This document shows positions 6,211 to 13,089 of a DNA stretch of 13,089 bases, piece after piece (the stretch's first letter is position 1; every line of letters starts with the position of its first letter). The notes under the pieces are model-generated. The model did no database searches. It was not told where the DNA came from and saw only the letters and a list, made by a program, of their open reading frames with translations. The position numbers were made by a program, and so were the translations under genes. This stretch comes from Paracoccaceae bacterium (GTDB lineage Bacteria > Pseudomonadota > Alphaproteobacteria > Rhodobacterales > Rhodobacteraceae). The stretch spans positions 1 through 13,089 of the forward strand of contig JAASTF010000062.1 in the NCBI GenBank assembly GCA_021767525.1, written 5' to 3'.

Positions 6211-7527
6211 TTACTTGACGATATGTTCGTCCTTGACGAACATGTTGGCCCAGGCGCGGTCGATCAGCTCGGGCGTCATCTGATAGGGGATGCCCTCGAA
6301 GTTGCAGATCGAGATCATCTGGTCGATCAAGAAGATCGGCTGGTAGTTCGCGTAGATATTGTTGATGGTCGGGTATTTCTTTTTCAGCAGGTGCACCAGC
6401 GCCGGTTCGGCCAGCGGCATCCCCTTCTTTTTCGCGACCATCGCAAAGATCTTGAGAAAGTTCTCTTGGTTCGGCCCGTCGATCTTGATCTTGTAAAAGA
6501 TCCGGCGCAGGGCGGCCTGGTCGAAGATCTCGTTCGGGTGAAAGTTGGTTGAGAAGATCACCAGCGTGTCAAAGGGCACTTCGAATTTTTCGCCCGATTG
6601 CAGCGCCAGGATGTCCTTGTTTTCCTCCAAGGGTACGATCCAGCGGTTGACCAGCGCCTGCGGCGGTTCGGCCTGGCGGCCAAGGTCGTCGACGATGAAG
6701 ATGCCGCCGGTGGATTTCAGCTGCAGCGGCGCCTGATAGGTGCGCGCCGTCGGGTTATAGACCAGGTCGAGCATCGACAGGCTGAGTTCGCCGCCGGTGA
6801 TCACGGTGGGCCGCTCGCATTTGACATAGCGGGTGTCATAGCTGCGGCGCACGCGCAGCGAGTTTGGATCATCCTCTTCCGTTTCGGCGGCCGAGTGCAC
6901 GATCGGGTCATAGACCGTGATCACCTGACCTGCATATTCGATGGCACGTGGCACGAAGATCTTGTCGCCCATCGCGTCGCGGATACCGTTGGAAATACTG
7001 GATTTACCGTTGCCCGGCGGGCCATACATCAGGATCGACCGGCCGGCGCTGACGGCGGGGCCCAGGTTGTCCAGCAGGTCATCGGGCAGAACCAGGTGGC
7101 CCATCGCGTCGGTCAGCTGCTTGCGCGTGATCTGGATGTTGCGGATCGACTGGCGTTTCACCTGTTCGCGATACACGTCAAGCGGCACCGGCATGGCGCC
7201 GAAATATTCCGACTGGCTGAGCGCGTCGAGCGTGCGCGCCTTGCCCGCATCGGTCAACTGAAACCCCATCTCGTTGCCCGAGTTGGCATGCAGCGTGCCG
7301 GTCGCCTCAAGCAGGTTCTGGCTGCGGGCCATATCGATCAGCTCGGTCGTGACGGCGCGGGGCAGGCAGATGGCGCGGGCAATGTCGCCGACCATGTCCA
7401 GGTTCTTGCGGAACATGGTTTTCAACATGATGTCGCGCATCATGACGGTGGAAAGCTGCATCTCTTCCAGACGGTGCGGCACCGGGGGCGGCTGCACGCC
7501 GGTTGCGGGGGGCGCTTGCATGTTCAT
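6211..7527 (-). CDS. AAA+ ATPase with N-terminal winged-helix-like region, Tad-locus associated, function unknown
   Basis: A 438-aa predicted cytoplasmic ATPase. Residues about 25-125 look like a winged-helix domain ('AICLPRAVTTELIDMARSQN' recognition-helix-like segment, then a 'FQLTDAGKA' wing). The AAA+ core has Walker A 'GPPGNGKS' (169-176), Walker B 'IFIVDD' (276-281), sensor 1 asparagine in 'IFSTN' (328) and arginine-finger candidates R341/R342. The C-terminal lid (about 352-435) is helical. The N-terminal 18 residues are Pro-rich and low in complexity. ATG 7527 is preceded by AGGA about 8 nt upstream. It is the last gene on the Tad-side strand, 117 nt after the prepilin peptidase, so it may have its own promoter. 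I know of similar genes near Tad loci in related bacteria but no established role; a chaperone or remodelling role in pilus assembly or regulation is inference. No signal peptide or membrane segment is seen. Confidence 0.85.
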   Translation of the reverse strand: MNMQAPPATGVQPPPVPHRLEEMQLSTVMMRDIMLKTMFRKNLDMVGDIARAICLPRAVTTELIDMARSQNLLEATGTLHANSGNEMGFQLTDAGKARTLDALSQSEYFGAMPVPLDVYREQVKRQSIRNIQITRKQLTDAMGHLVLPDDLLDNLGPAVSAGRSILMYGPPGNGKSSISNGIRDAMGDKIFVPRAIEYAGQVITVYDPIVHSAAETEEDDPNSLRVRRSYDTRYVKCERPTVITGGELSLSMLDLVYNPTARTYQAPLQLKSTGGIFIVDDLGRQAEPPQALVNRWIVPLEENKDILALQSGEKFEVPFDTLVIFSTNFHPNEIFDQAALRRIFYKIKIDGPNQENFLKIFAMVAKKKGMPLAEPALVHLLKKKYPTINNIYANYQPIFLIDQMISICNFEGIPYQMTPELIDRAWANMFVKDEHIVK

Positions 7528-7566
7528 CTATGTCATCCTGCTCGGTCTGTCGGGCGCGCGTGGGCC

Positions 7567-7588
7567 GCCCGGGATGGGTTTGCCGGGC
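7567..7588 (-). other. Hairpin in the 5' leader of the AAA+ gene
   Basis: GCCCGG (7567-7572) and CCGGGC (7583-7588) form a 6-bp stem with a 10-nt loop, 40 nt upstream of the AAA+ start codon. It may be incidental in GC-rich DNA. I could not identify a convincing promoter in the 117-nt gap (7528-7644) in which it lies. Confidence 0.25.
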
Positions 7589-7619
7589 AGGATGCCGCGC
7601 CAAGATGGCAAAATGATGG

Positions 7620-7641
7620 AAAAACCCGTGCGCCTTTGCGC
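7620..7641 (-). terminator. Weak terminator candidate after the prepilin peptidase gene
   Basis: On the minus strand, just after the TGA at 7645-7647, a 4-bp GCGC/GCGC stem (7638-7641 with 7630-7633) is followed a few bases later by five Ts (7624-7620). The stem is too short for confident termination; partial read-through into the AAA+ gene is likely. Confidence 0.3.
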
Positions 7642-7644
7642 CGT

Positions 7645-8169
7645 TCAGGCCGCGCCAAGCGCCAGATAGATCAGCAGGCTGCCGGCCAGGGACAGCCCCA
7701 TCGGAAATTTCCAGCCCATCGTCCAGCTTTGCCAGTCGGGCGCCAGACCCCGCAGGCCCGAATACTTGGCCAATCGGTGGCTGACGAAGGCGGCCAGCAG
7801 GTTGGCCATGAAAATCACGATCAGAACGCGCAGATCGGCGGCCCAAAGATAAGGCCCTGCCGCCGCTACGAATTTGGCGTCGCCCGCGCCCGCCAGCCCG
7901 GCCGCATTCACCACCATCCCCACGATCAGCAGGATTGGCATGTGCAGCAGCTGCCCGCCATATTGGGGCAGGGGCATCAGAAAGGGGCCAAGAACCACGA
8001 ACAGCCCGAACAGCGCATAAACCGTCCAGTTCGGGATGCGCATGGCGCGCAGGTCGCTATAGGCCACGTAGAAACACACCGGCGCCGCCGCGATCAGCAG
8101 CACCAGCGCCGCCGTGTCGGGAATGGCCATCGCTTGCGACAGCCGCCCGATCAGGCCGAAAACATCCAT
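7645..8169 (-). CDS. tadV: Type IV prepilin peptidase, TadV/CpaA type (A24 family)
   Basis: A 174-aa polytopic inner-membrane aspartyl protease expected to cleave the leader of Flp pilin and pseudopilins. The two catalytic aspartates appear in the family context: D39 in 'AYSDLRAMRIPN' and D97 in 'GAGDAK' (GxGD motif). About five hydrophobic segments surround them. It lacks the N-terminal cysteine-rich methylase domain of long PilD-type enzymes, as usual for Tad systems. The frame is open to 8277, but that would run into the upstream TPR gene (stop at 8177); ATG 8169 leaves 7 nt between them. ATG 8130 ('MAIPDTAAL') is a possible alternative start. It is part of the tad operon. Confidence 0.92.
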   Translation of the reverse strand: MDVFGLIGRLSQAMAIPDTAALVLLIAAAPVCFYVAYSDLRAMRIPNWTVYALFGLFVVLGPFLMPLPQYGGQLLHMPILLIVGMVVNAAGLAGAGDAKFVAAAGPYLWAADLRVLIVIFMANLLAAFVSHRLAKYSGLRGLAPDWQSWTMGWKFPMGLSLAGSLLIYLALGAA

Positions 8170-8176
8170 GCCGGGA

Positions 8177-9028
8177 TCAGCCGCTTTCCAGCGCCCGAAG
8201 CGAGCGAACCGCGGCCTCGAAATGTTGCGGATGGGTTTCGATCGCATCGCGCAGCAGGCCCTTGCCGGTTTCGACATCGCCTTGCTTGACCGCGCTCAGG
8301 CCCAGCGTGTGCAGCAGTTGCGCGCGCTCGACCTGGTCCATCGGTACGACGGGCAGGGTATATTTGCGCTGCGCGCCACGGGCCAGGACCATGTTGTTCT
8401 TGGCAGTGAACAGGCTGCCATCATGCTTGAGCGCCTCGCCGAACAGCCGCTCGGCCTCGGAGAAATCGCCGCGCGTCAGCTTGGAATAACCCCAGTTGTT
8501 CAGCACCCCGCCGGGGCGCGTGGTCAGGCCGACGGCGATTTCATAAAAGCTGTCGGCTTTCTTCCATTCCTGGTTGCTGTCGGCGATCATCGCCTCAAGG
8601 CGGTAGCGTTTGAAAGTCTCGTAGGTGGGGGGCACGCTGTCCAGCGTCGCCTCGGCCTCTTTCCACTTGCCGTCGCGGATATACGCATCGGCCAGGTCAA
8701 CGGTGTCGTCCTGGGTGGCATCGGCGTGTTTCGTCACCTTCTGCCAGGCGCTGACCGCCTCGGGGTTGCGCTTGGCGCGGACCAGGGACTTGGCAAGACC
8801 GCGCTGCAGGTCGATCCGCTCGGGCTTGTCCTTGACCGCGCGGGCAAAGTAAGACACCGCCTCGTTCGGGTCGGCAACCGTCAACATGATGTCGCTGAGG
8901 TTGCTTTCATCGACCACGTTCACCTCTTGAAAGGCGCGGTCGACCTCGTCCTTGTTTATGCGTTGTTCGCATGCGGACAGGCCAAACGACCCGGCGATGC
9001 ACAGGGAGATAAGGATGGGGTGGCGCAT
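8177..9028 (-). CDS. TPR-containing lipoprotein, second TadD-type protein of the Tad locus
   Basis: A 283-aa predicted lipoprotein: signal peptide 1-19 with lipobox 'LSAC' and lipidation at C20. The rest is helical with TPR-like repeats, clearest at about 175-208 ('NNWGYSKLTRGDFSEAERLF'), plus weaker units around 55-85 and 110-135. TadD-type proteins are thought to act as pilotin-like or scaffolding factors for the Tad secretin at the outer membrane. ATG 9028 is preceded by AAGGGAC about 8 nt away. It lies 30 nt after the first TadD-like gene and 7 nt before the prepilin peptidase, inside the tad operon. Which of the two TPR lipoproteins is the functional TadD equivalent cannot be told from the sequence alone. 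Confidence 0.88.
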   Translation of the reverse strand: MRHPILISLCIAGSFGLSACEQRINKDEVDRAFQEVNVVDESNLSDIMLTVADPNEAVSYFARAVKDKPERIDLQRGLAKSLVRAKRNPEAVSAWQKVTKHADATQDDTVDLADAYIRDGKWKEAEATLDSVPPTYETFKRYRLEAMIADSNQEWKKADSFYEIAVGLTTRPGGVLNNWGYSKLTRGDFSEAERLFGEALKHDGSLFTAKNNMVLARGAQRKYTLPVVPMDQVERAQLLHTLGLSAVKQGDVETGKGLLRDAIETHPQHFEAAVRSLRALESG

Positions 9029-9058
9029 GTTTTTGCGTCCCTTTTACTGCTCTTGCCT

Positions 9059-9622
9059 CTATGGCACGCGTCGGATCAGATAGTCGCTGCTTCCTCGGCG
9101 TACCAATTTATAATCTTGTTCTTGGTCATCACCATAGTCCGGATTTTCGTTTTTTGCTATGGCTAAGCGTAAATTATCACGAATTGAGTCACTTTCGCCA
9201 TTGTCCAGGGCATAGGCCCTGCGAAACACCTGTTCCGCCTCGGCCAGATTGCCCTGTTCCATCAGAACGACGCCCAGATTGTTCCAGGTTTCCGGGATCG
9301 CTTCGTCGGTGTCGATGGCGCGGCGCAGCAGCGTTTCGGCCTGTCCCAGGCGGCCCAACCCCAGGTTCGCGCTGCCCAGCCCCGAAAGAACATCGACGTC
9401 GGTCGTGCCGCGTTCCAGCGCGGCGCGGCTATAGGCTTCGAGCGCCAGTTCGAATTCGCCCGCCTGCATCAACCGGTGCCCGACAACCAGCCCATCCACC
9501 GCTTCGGCCCCGGGTTTAAAGCCCGGCGCATAAGGGCCGCGCACATCGCCAAGGCCGCCCGATGAACAGGCGGCCAGGGCAAAGGTTGCGATCAGCGCGA
9601 TCCCCGCTTTGATCGATGTCAT
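9059..9622 (-). CDS. tadD: TPR-containing lipoprotein TadD
   Basis: A 187-aa predicted lipoprotein: signal peptide 1-18 with lipobox 'LAAC' (C19), then three TPR-like units at about 46-79, 80-109 and 110-143 ('NNLGVVLMEQGNLAEAEQVF' is a textbook TPR helix pair). It follows tadC by 18 nt, the usual place for tadD, and is expected to help secretin localisation or stability in the outer membrane. ATG 9622 has a GGACAGG purine-rich stretch upstream. The last ~39 codons (9059-9178) differ sharply from the rest: AT-rich, with codons rare elsewhere in the window such as TTA, ATA and GGA, and encoding an acidic/basic tail ('NENPDYGDDQEQDYK') after the last TPR. The reading frame stays open and ends in TAG. 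Confidence 0.9.
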   Translation of the reverse strand: MTSIKAGIALIATFALAACSSGGLGDVRGPYAPGFKPGAEAVDGLVVGHRLMQAGEFELALEAYSRAALERGTTDVDVLSGLGSANLGLGRLGQAETLLRRAIDTDEAIPETWNNLGVVLMEQGNLAEAEQVFRRAYALDNGESDSIRDNLRLAIAKNENPDYGDDQEQDYKLVRRGSSDYLIRRVP

Positions 9623-9640
9623 GCGGTGCCTGTCCCGTTT

Positions 9641-10615
9641 TTAATTCCCGCCGGCATTCTGAATGTTGGTGATCCCGTGAACCGATGGCCCGACAAGGAT
9701 AATCAACAGCGGCGGCACTGTTAGCGTCATTGTGACAAGTGTCATCTTGGTAGGCAACTTGTTTGCCTTCTCTTCCGCCCGCATCACGCGCTTGTCGCGC
9801 ATTTCGCTGGCGTAAACCCGCAGGGCATCGGCGATCGAGGTGCCGAAAGTGGTCGACTGGATCAGCACGGTCACAAAGCTGGACACGTCCTGCACGCCGC
9901 AGCGTTCGCCCATATCGCGCAGAACCGTCGACTTGTCCTTGCCGGCCTTGATTTCATAGCTGACAATTTCGAACTCGTCGGCCAGGGCGGGGAAGGAGGG
10001 GCGGATTTCCTGCGCCACGCGGATGATCGCCTGGTCCAGCGATTGGCCGGCCTCGATGCACACCAGCATCATATCAAGCGCGTCGGGAAAGCCCTCTTGC
10101 ACCTGGTTCTGGCGTTCCTGCTGGCGCTTGGTTACCCAGTATTTCGGCGCCATGTAGCCCACGATGCCCGGACCCAGGATATACATCAGCGTCTTTTGCG
10201 TGGTCAGATCCTGCGCACCGGCCTTGAACGCCATGTAATAGATCACACCCAGGACCAGCCCGCCGATCCCCAGCGCGAACTGCGCAAAGTGGAAATAGCG
10301 CACGGCGTCCTTGGTGCGGTAACCGGCCTGCATCAGCTTGCGCCGCACGGCCGAGTATTCCTGTTCGTTCTGCGGCTCGAGGAAGTTCTTGTATTTTTCC
10401 AGCTTGTCGTTCGACTTGTTCGTGCGCAGCCGCTTGCCGGGTTTGACCACGACACCGCGTTCCTGCTCTTCGCGCAGTTTTTCCAGCGGGTCGCGCTTTT
10501 GGCTGAGCAGGATCGGAATGGTCGCGAGGATCAGCATCAGGCCCAGGCCACCGACAAGGATCAGCGGGCCGAATTCACCAAGGCTGCCGGTAAGCAATTC
10601 GTTCATTTGTTCCAT
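9641..10615 (-). CDS. tadC: Tad pilus inner-membrane platform protein TadC (type II secretion F family)
   Basis: A 324-aa integral membrane protein. Hydrophobic segments lie at about 16-38, 107-128, 143-160 and 290-312; the T2SSF cytoplasmic helical domain (about 172-288) has the typical 'FPDALDMMLVCIEAGQSLDQAI' start and 'ERCGVQDVSSFVTVLIQSTTFGTSIADAL' core, both shown here only in part as signature positions 176-197 and 237-265. With TadB it forms the platform energised by TadA for Flp pilus assembly. ATG 10615 has GAGGA just upstream, overlapping the TGA of tadB, which suggests translational coupling. A second ATG at 10606 is possible. Confidence 0.95.
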   Translation of the reverse strand: MEQMNELLTGSLGEFGPLILVGGLGLMLILATIPILLSQKRDPLEKLREEQERGVVVKPGKRLRTNKSNDKLEKYKNFLEPQNEQEYSAVRRKLMQAGYRTKDAVRYFHFAQFALGIGGLVLGVIYYMAFKAGAQDLTTQKTLMYILGPGIVGYMAPKYWVTKRQQERQNQVQEGFPDALDMMLVCIEAGQSLDQAIIRVAQEIRPSFPALADEFEIVSYEIKAGKDKSTVLRDMGERCGVQDVSSFVTVLIQSTTFGTSIADALRVYASEMRDKRVMRAEEKANKLPTKMTLVTMTLTVPPLLIILVGPSVHGITNIQNAGGN

Positions 10616-10625
10616 CTTGAATTCC

Positions 10626-11594
10626 TCAGACCTTGATGTTGACCAGCATGCGCATGACGATCAGGTTCGCGATCAGAAAGCCGCCAACCACGAAACAGGC
10701 GGGGATGAACCACGGGTGGTCCAGCACCTCGTCGTAATAGTTGGGGTCCAGCAGGTTGATCGCGATCAGGGCGAAAAGCGGAAAGCCCGACAGGAACTTG
10801 CCCGACCATTGCGCTTCGGCGGTGATGGCCTTGACCCGGCGGAACAGGCGAAAACGGGCGCGGATCACCTTGGCCAGGCCGGCAAGAATCTCGGCCAGGT
10901 TACCGCCCGATTGCTGCTGAATGGTCACGGCCACCGCAAGAAAGCGCAAATCCTGCATGTCCAGCCGTTCGGCCAGATCCTTCAGCGCCTCGCCCACATC
11001 CCGGCCATAGGCGGATTCGTCGGCGATGATGCCGAATTCGGTGGCCAGCGGATCGGGCACCTCTTTGGCGACGATCTGGATCGCCGACGAGAACGGGTGG
11101 CCGACGCGCAGGCTGCGCACCATCAGCTCGACCGCGTCGGGCAGTTGCTCTTCGATCATCGACAGGCGTTTCTTGGCTTTGTGGTTGACCCACATGTAGA
11201 CACCGCCGACGCCCATCCCGACCGCCACCGCGGCACGCACGGCGGGCCCGGTCTCGGTGCCGATCGTCAGACCCAGGAACGAGATGATGGACAGCGCGAT
11301 CATGATCAGCACCAGCTGCGTCGGAGAAAACGCGATCGCGCCCTTTTGCGCGCGATCCGCCAGCATCGCATAAAGCGGGATACCGCGCGAATTCATGTGC
11401 TGGCGCATTTCCTTGCGCAGCTTGGCCATCACTTCTTCGCGGCCGCCGCCCTGCTCCAACAGCTCCAGCCGGCGGTTGACGCGGTTGTTCAGGCTGATCG
11501 AGCGGCCGAAAACGGTCAGGTACAAGCCCTCGACAAGGACCAGAACCCCCACAAAGATCAGACCGTAGATGATCGGTTCGATACTGATGGTCAT
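10626..11594 (-). CDS. tadB: Tad pilus inner-membrane platform protein TadB (type II secretion F family)
   Basis: A 322-aa polytopic inner-membrane protein. Predicted helices are at about 8-28, 94-112, 118-135, 267-283 and 296-316. The T2SSF domain (about 150-265) opens with 'LPDAVELMVRSLRVGHPF' and contains 'QQQSGGNLAEILAGLA', the 'QSGGNLAEIL' core being diagnostic of TadB/GspF relatives. It pairs with TadC as the assembly platform. The start lies 5 nt after the tadA stop, and GGAG near the end of tadA serves as its ribosome binding site. The length is normal for the family. Confidence 0.96.
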   Translation of the reverse strand: MTISIEPIIYGLIFVGVLVLVEGLYLTVFGRSISLNNRVNRRLELLEQGGGREEVMAKLRKEMRQHMNSRGIPLYAMLADRAQKGAIAFSPTQLVLIMIALSIISFLGLTIGTETGPAVRAAVAVGMGVGGVYMWVNHKAKKRLSMIEEQLPDAVELMVRSLRVGHPFSSAIQIVAKEVPDPLATEFGIIADESAYGRDVGEALKDLAERLDMQDLRFLAVAVTIQQQSGGNLAEILAGLAKVIRARFRLFRRVKAITAEAQWSGKFLSGFPLFALIAINLLDPNYYDEVLDHPWFIPACFVVGGFLIANLIVMRMLVNIKV

Positions 11595-11599
11595 GCACG

Positions 11600-13078
11600 T
11601 TACTCCGCGGCGATCGGTTCAAAGATGTTGGCCGGCAGGTCATAGCCCCACAGGCGGAAGCGTTCGGAATAGTGGCTGCGTACACCCGTTGCGGTGAAGT
11701 GGCCGATGATCTTGTTCTCGGGCGTCAGGCCGACGCGCTGGAACCGGAACACTTCCTGCATGGCGATCACGTCGCCCTCCATCCCGGTGATTTCGGTGAT
11801 CGAGGTCATGCGGCGGCTGCCGTCCTGAAGGCGGCTGGCCTGCACGATGACATTGACGGCGCTGGCGATCTGGCTGCGCACGGCTTTGATCGGCATTTCG
11901 ATGCCGGCCATCGCGATCATGTTTTCCAGACGGCTGACACCGTCGCGGGCGCTGTTGGCGTGGATCGTGGTCATCGACCCGTCGTGGCCCGTGTTCATGG
12001 CCTGCAACATGTCGATCACTTCCTCGCCGCGGGTTTCCCCCACGATGATACGGTCGGGGCGCATCCGCAGCGCGTTGCGCAGACAGTCGCGCTGGGTCAC
12101 GGCGCCCTTGCCCTCGACGTTGGGCGGGCGGCTTTCCATCCGGCCCACATGAGTTTGCTGCAGCTGAAGTTCGGCGGTATCCTCGATCGTCAGGATGCGT
12201 TCTGAGTTGTCGATGAACGACGACAGCGCGTTCAGCGTGGTCGTCTTACCCGAGCCGGTACCGCCCGACACGATCACATTCAGCCGGCAGGCCACCGCGG
12301 CCTGAAGATAGGCGGCCATTTCCTCGGAAAAAGCGCCGAAATTCACCAGGTCGTCGATGCCCAGCTTTTCTTTCTTGAACTTACGGATCGACACCAGGCT
12401 GCCATCCACTGCGATCGGCGGCACCATCGCGTTGAAACGCGACCCGTCGGCAAGACGCGCGTCGACATAGGGGTTCGATTCATCGACGCGCCGGCCCACG
12501 GCCGACACGATCTTGTCGATGATCCGCGACAGGTGCCGTTCATCCTTGAAGGTGATGTCGGTCAATTCCAGCTTGCCCGCCCGTTCCACGAAAATGCGTT
12601 GCGGGCCGTTCACCAGGATATCGTTGACCGTGTCATCCTTGAGCAGCGTTTCCAGCGGGCCAAGCCCGCGCACCTCGTCGTACAGCTCTTGGTTCAGGGT
12701 CGTGCGATCCTCGCGGTTCAGCACGATTCCCTTTTCGGAAAGAACCTCGGACGAGATGGCCGAAATCTCGGCCTTCAGGTCGGCTTCGCTGGCCGCCTCG
12801 ATCGCGCTTAGGTTGAGGTTATCCAAAAGCGAGCGGTGCAACTCGAGCTTGATTTCGCCCAGCCGCTCTTTGCGTTTGCGTTCCTTGTCCATCGGCACCG
12901 ATTGCGCGGCGGCCTTGGCGGCCGACTTGCGCATCTGGTCGGGCTTGGGCATCGGTTTCGGGGTTGCCTTGGGCGCGGCGGGTTGCGGCGCGCTGGCCTT
13001 GGGGCCGGGGGCCTGTGCGGGTTTGGGCGCACCGGGTGCGGCGGCAGGGGCGTTCGGTTTCTTGTAGCGCGAAAACAT
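11600..13078 (-). CDS. tadA: Tad pilus secretion ATPase TadA/CpaF
   Basis: A 492-aa cytoplasmic hexameric ATPase that powers Flp pilus assembly. After an Ala/Pro/Lys-rich, probably disordered N-terminus (about 8-58) comes a charged helical region (63-140), the N-terminal domain with 'VNDILVNGP' (151-159), then the RecA-like core: Walker A 'GGTGSGKT' (272-279), Asp box 'TIEDTAELQL' (297-306), Walker B region 'RIIVGETRGEE' (343-353, E348 catalytic) and His box 'MTTIHANS' (369-376, H373). All nucleotide-binding motifs are intact. The full coding sequence lies in the window; only 11 bases upstream are visible, so its promoter and the rest of the tad operon (pilin, CpaB/C/E-type genes) lie beyond 13089 if present. 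It is the first visible gene of the minus-strand Tad unit. Confidence 0.98.
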   Translation of the reverse strand: MFSRYKKPNAPAAAPGAPKPAQAPGPKASAPQPAAPKATPKPMPKPDQMRKSAAKAAAQSVPMDKERKRKERLGEIKLELHRSLLDNLNLSAIEAASEADLKAEISAISSEVLSEKGIVLNREDRTTLNQELYDEVRGLGPLETLLKDDTVNDILVNGPQRIFVERAGKLELTDITFKDERHLSRIIDKIVSAVGRRVDESNPYVDARLADGSRFNAMVPPIAVDGSLVSIRKFKKEKLGIDDLVNFGAFSEEMAAYLQAAVACRLNVIVSGGTGSGKTTTLNALSSFIDNSERILTIEDTAELQLQQTHVGRMESRPPNVEGKGAVTQRDCLRNALRMRPDRIIVGETRGEEVIDMLQAMNTGHDGSMTTIHANSARDGVSRLENMIAMAGIEMPIKAVRSQIASAVNVIVQASRLQDGSRRMTSITEITGMEGDVIAMQEVFRFQRVGLTPENKIIGHFTATGVRSHYSERFRLWGYDLPANIFEPIAAE

Positions 13079-13089
13079 CGGTTACGTCC

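Noticed and set aside
8170..8277. A 36-codon N-terminal extension of the prepilin peptidase into the upstream TPR gene
   Set aside because: The added residues are Arg-rich shadow sequence of the TPR gene's 3' end; the membrane protein begins naturally at ATG 8169 or 8130.
6598..8289. A 563-codon plus-strand open frame opposite the AAA+, prepilin peptidase and TPR genes
   Set aside because: Its translation is rich in Arg, Gln and His with no recognisable domain, and the opposite strand carries three clear protein families.
9100..9180. The AT-rich patch as an insertion sequence end, attachment site or frameshift scar
   Set aside because: No inverted terminal repeats or target duplication were seen, and the tadD frame stays open through it; I keep it only as a composition anomaly.
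10338..11645. A 435-codon plus-strand open frame opposite tadC and tadB
   Set aside because: It is a shadow of the TadB/TadC coding strand, with His/Asp/Gln-rich low-complexity translation and no good ribosome binding site.

Overview
The window is GC-rich chromosomal DNA, very probably from an alphaproteobacterium of the Rhodobacteraceae (Roseobacter/Rhodobacter group). The grounds are strong G/C third-position codon bias, a ligase-associated helicase/PdeM pair, a membrane-anchored LytTR protein, a Tad pilus locus, and a 'CCTCCGGCGGGAG' hairpin-plus-T-tract that I recall as common between genes in this family. The assignment comes from recognition, not from a database search. There is no stretch over 300 bases without a gene, and I see no rRNA, tRNA, CRISPR array, insertion sequence or prophage.

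Region 1 (1-2365, plus strand): the 3' end of fhs (formate-tetrahydrofolate ligase), an intergenic region with three tandem hairpins, then folD. These two enzymes carry out consecutive steps of one-carbon folate metabolism. They are followed by a four-helix membrane protein with a C-terminal LytTR DNA-binding domain.

Region 2 (2371-5526, minus strand): a two-gene unit, transcribed from 5526 downward, encoding an Lhr-type DEXH helicase and the metallophosphoesterase PdeM. These are two members of the four-gene 'ligase-associated DNA damage response' set; the ligase and exonuclease are not here. pdeM converges on the LytTR gene with only 5 nt between the stops.

Region 3 (5527-6210): a 153-nt divergent promoter region with a perfect TTTACGTAAA palindrome, then a small DUF4405 (cytochrome b-like) membrane protein on the plus strand. 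A strong GC-rich hairpin, probably a bidirectional terminator, separates it from the convergent Tad-side genes.

Region 4 (6211-13078, minus strand; transcription runs from 13078 down to 6211): the distal part of a Tad/Flp pilus operon. The order is tadA (secretion ATPase), tadB and tadC (inner-membrane platform), two tandem TPR lipoproteins of TadD type, a small prepilin peptidase (TadV/CpaA), and, after 117 nt, an AAA+ ATPase with an N-terminal winged-helix-like region. Gaps of 5-30 nt and Shine-Dalgarno sequences overlapping upstream genes indicate one transcript through tadV. Pilin, secretin, TadZ and TadG-type genes would lie beyond base 13089 or elsewhere. The least understood gene is the AAA+ ATPase, which I regard as the best candidate for an under-described component.
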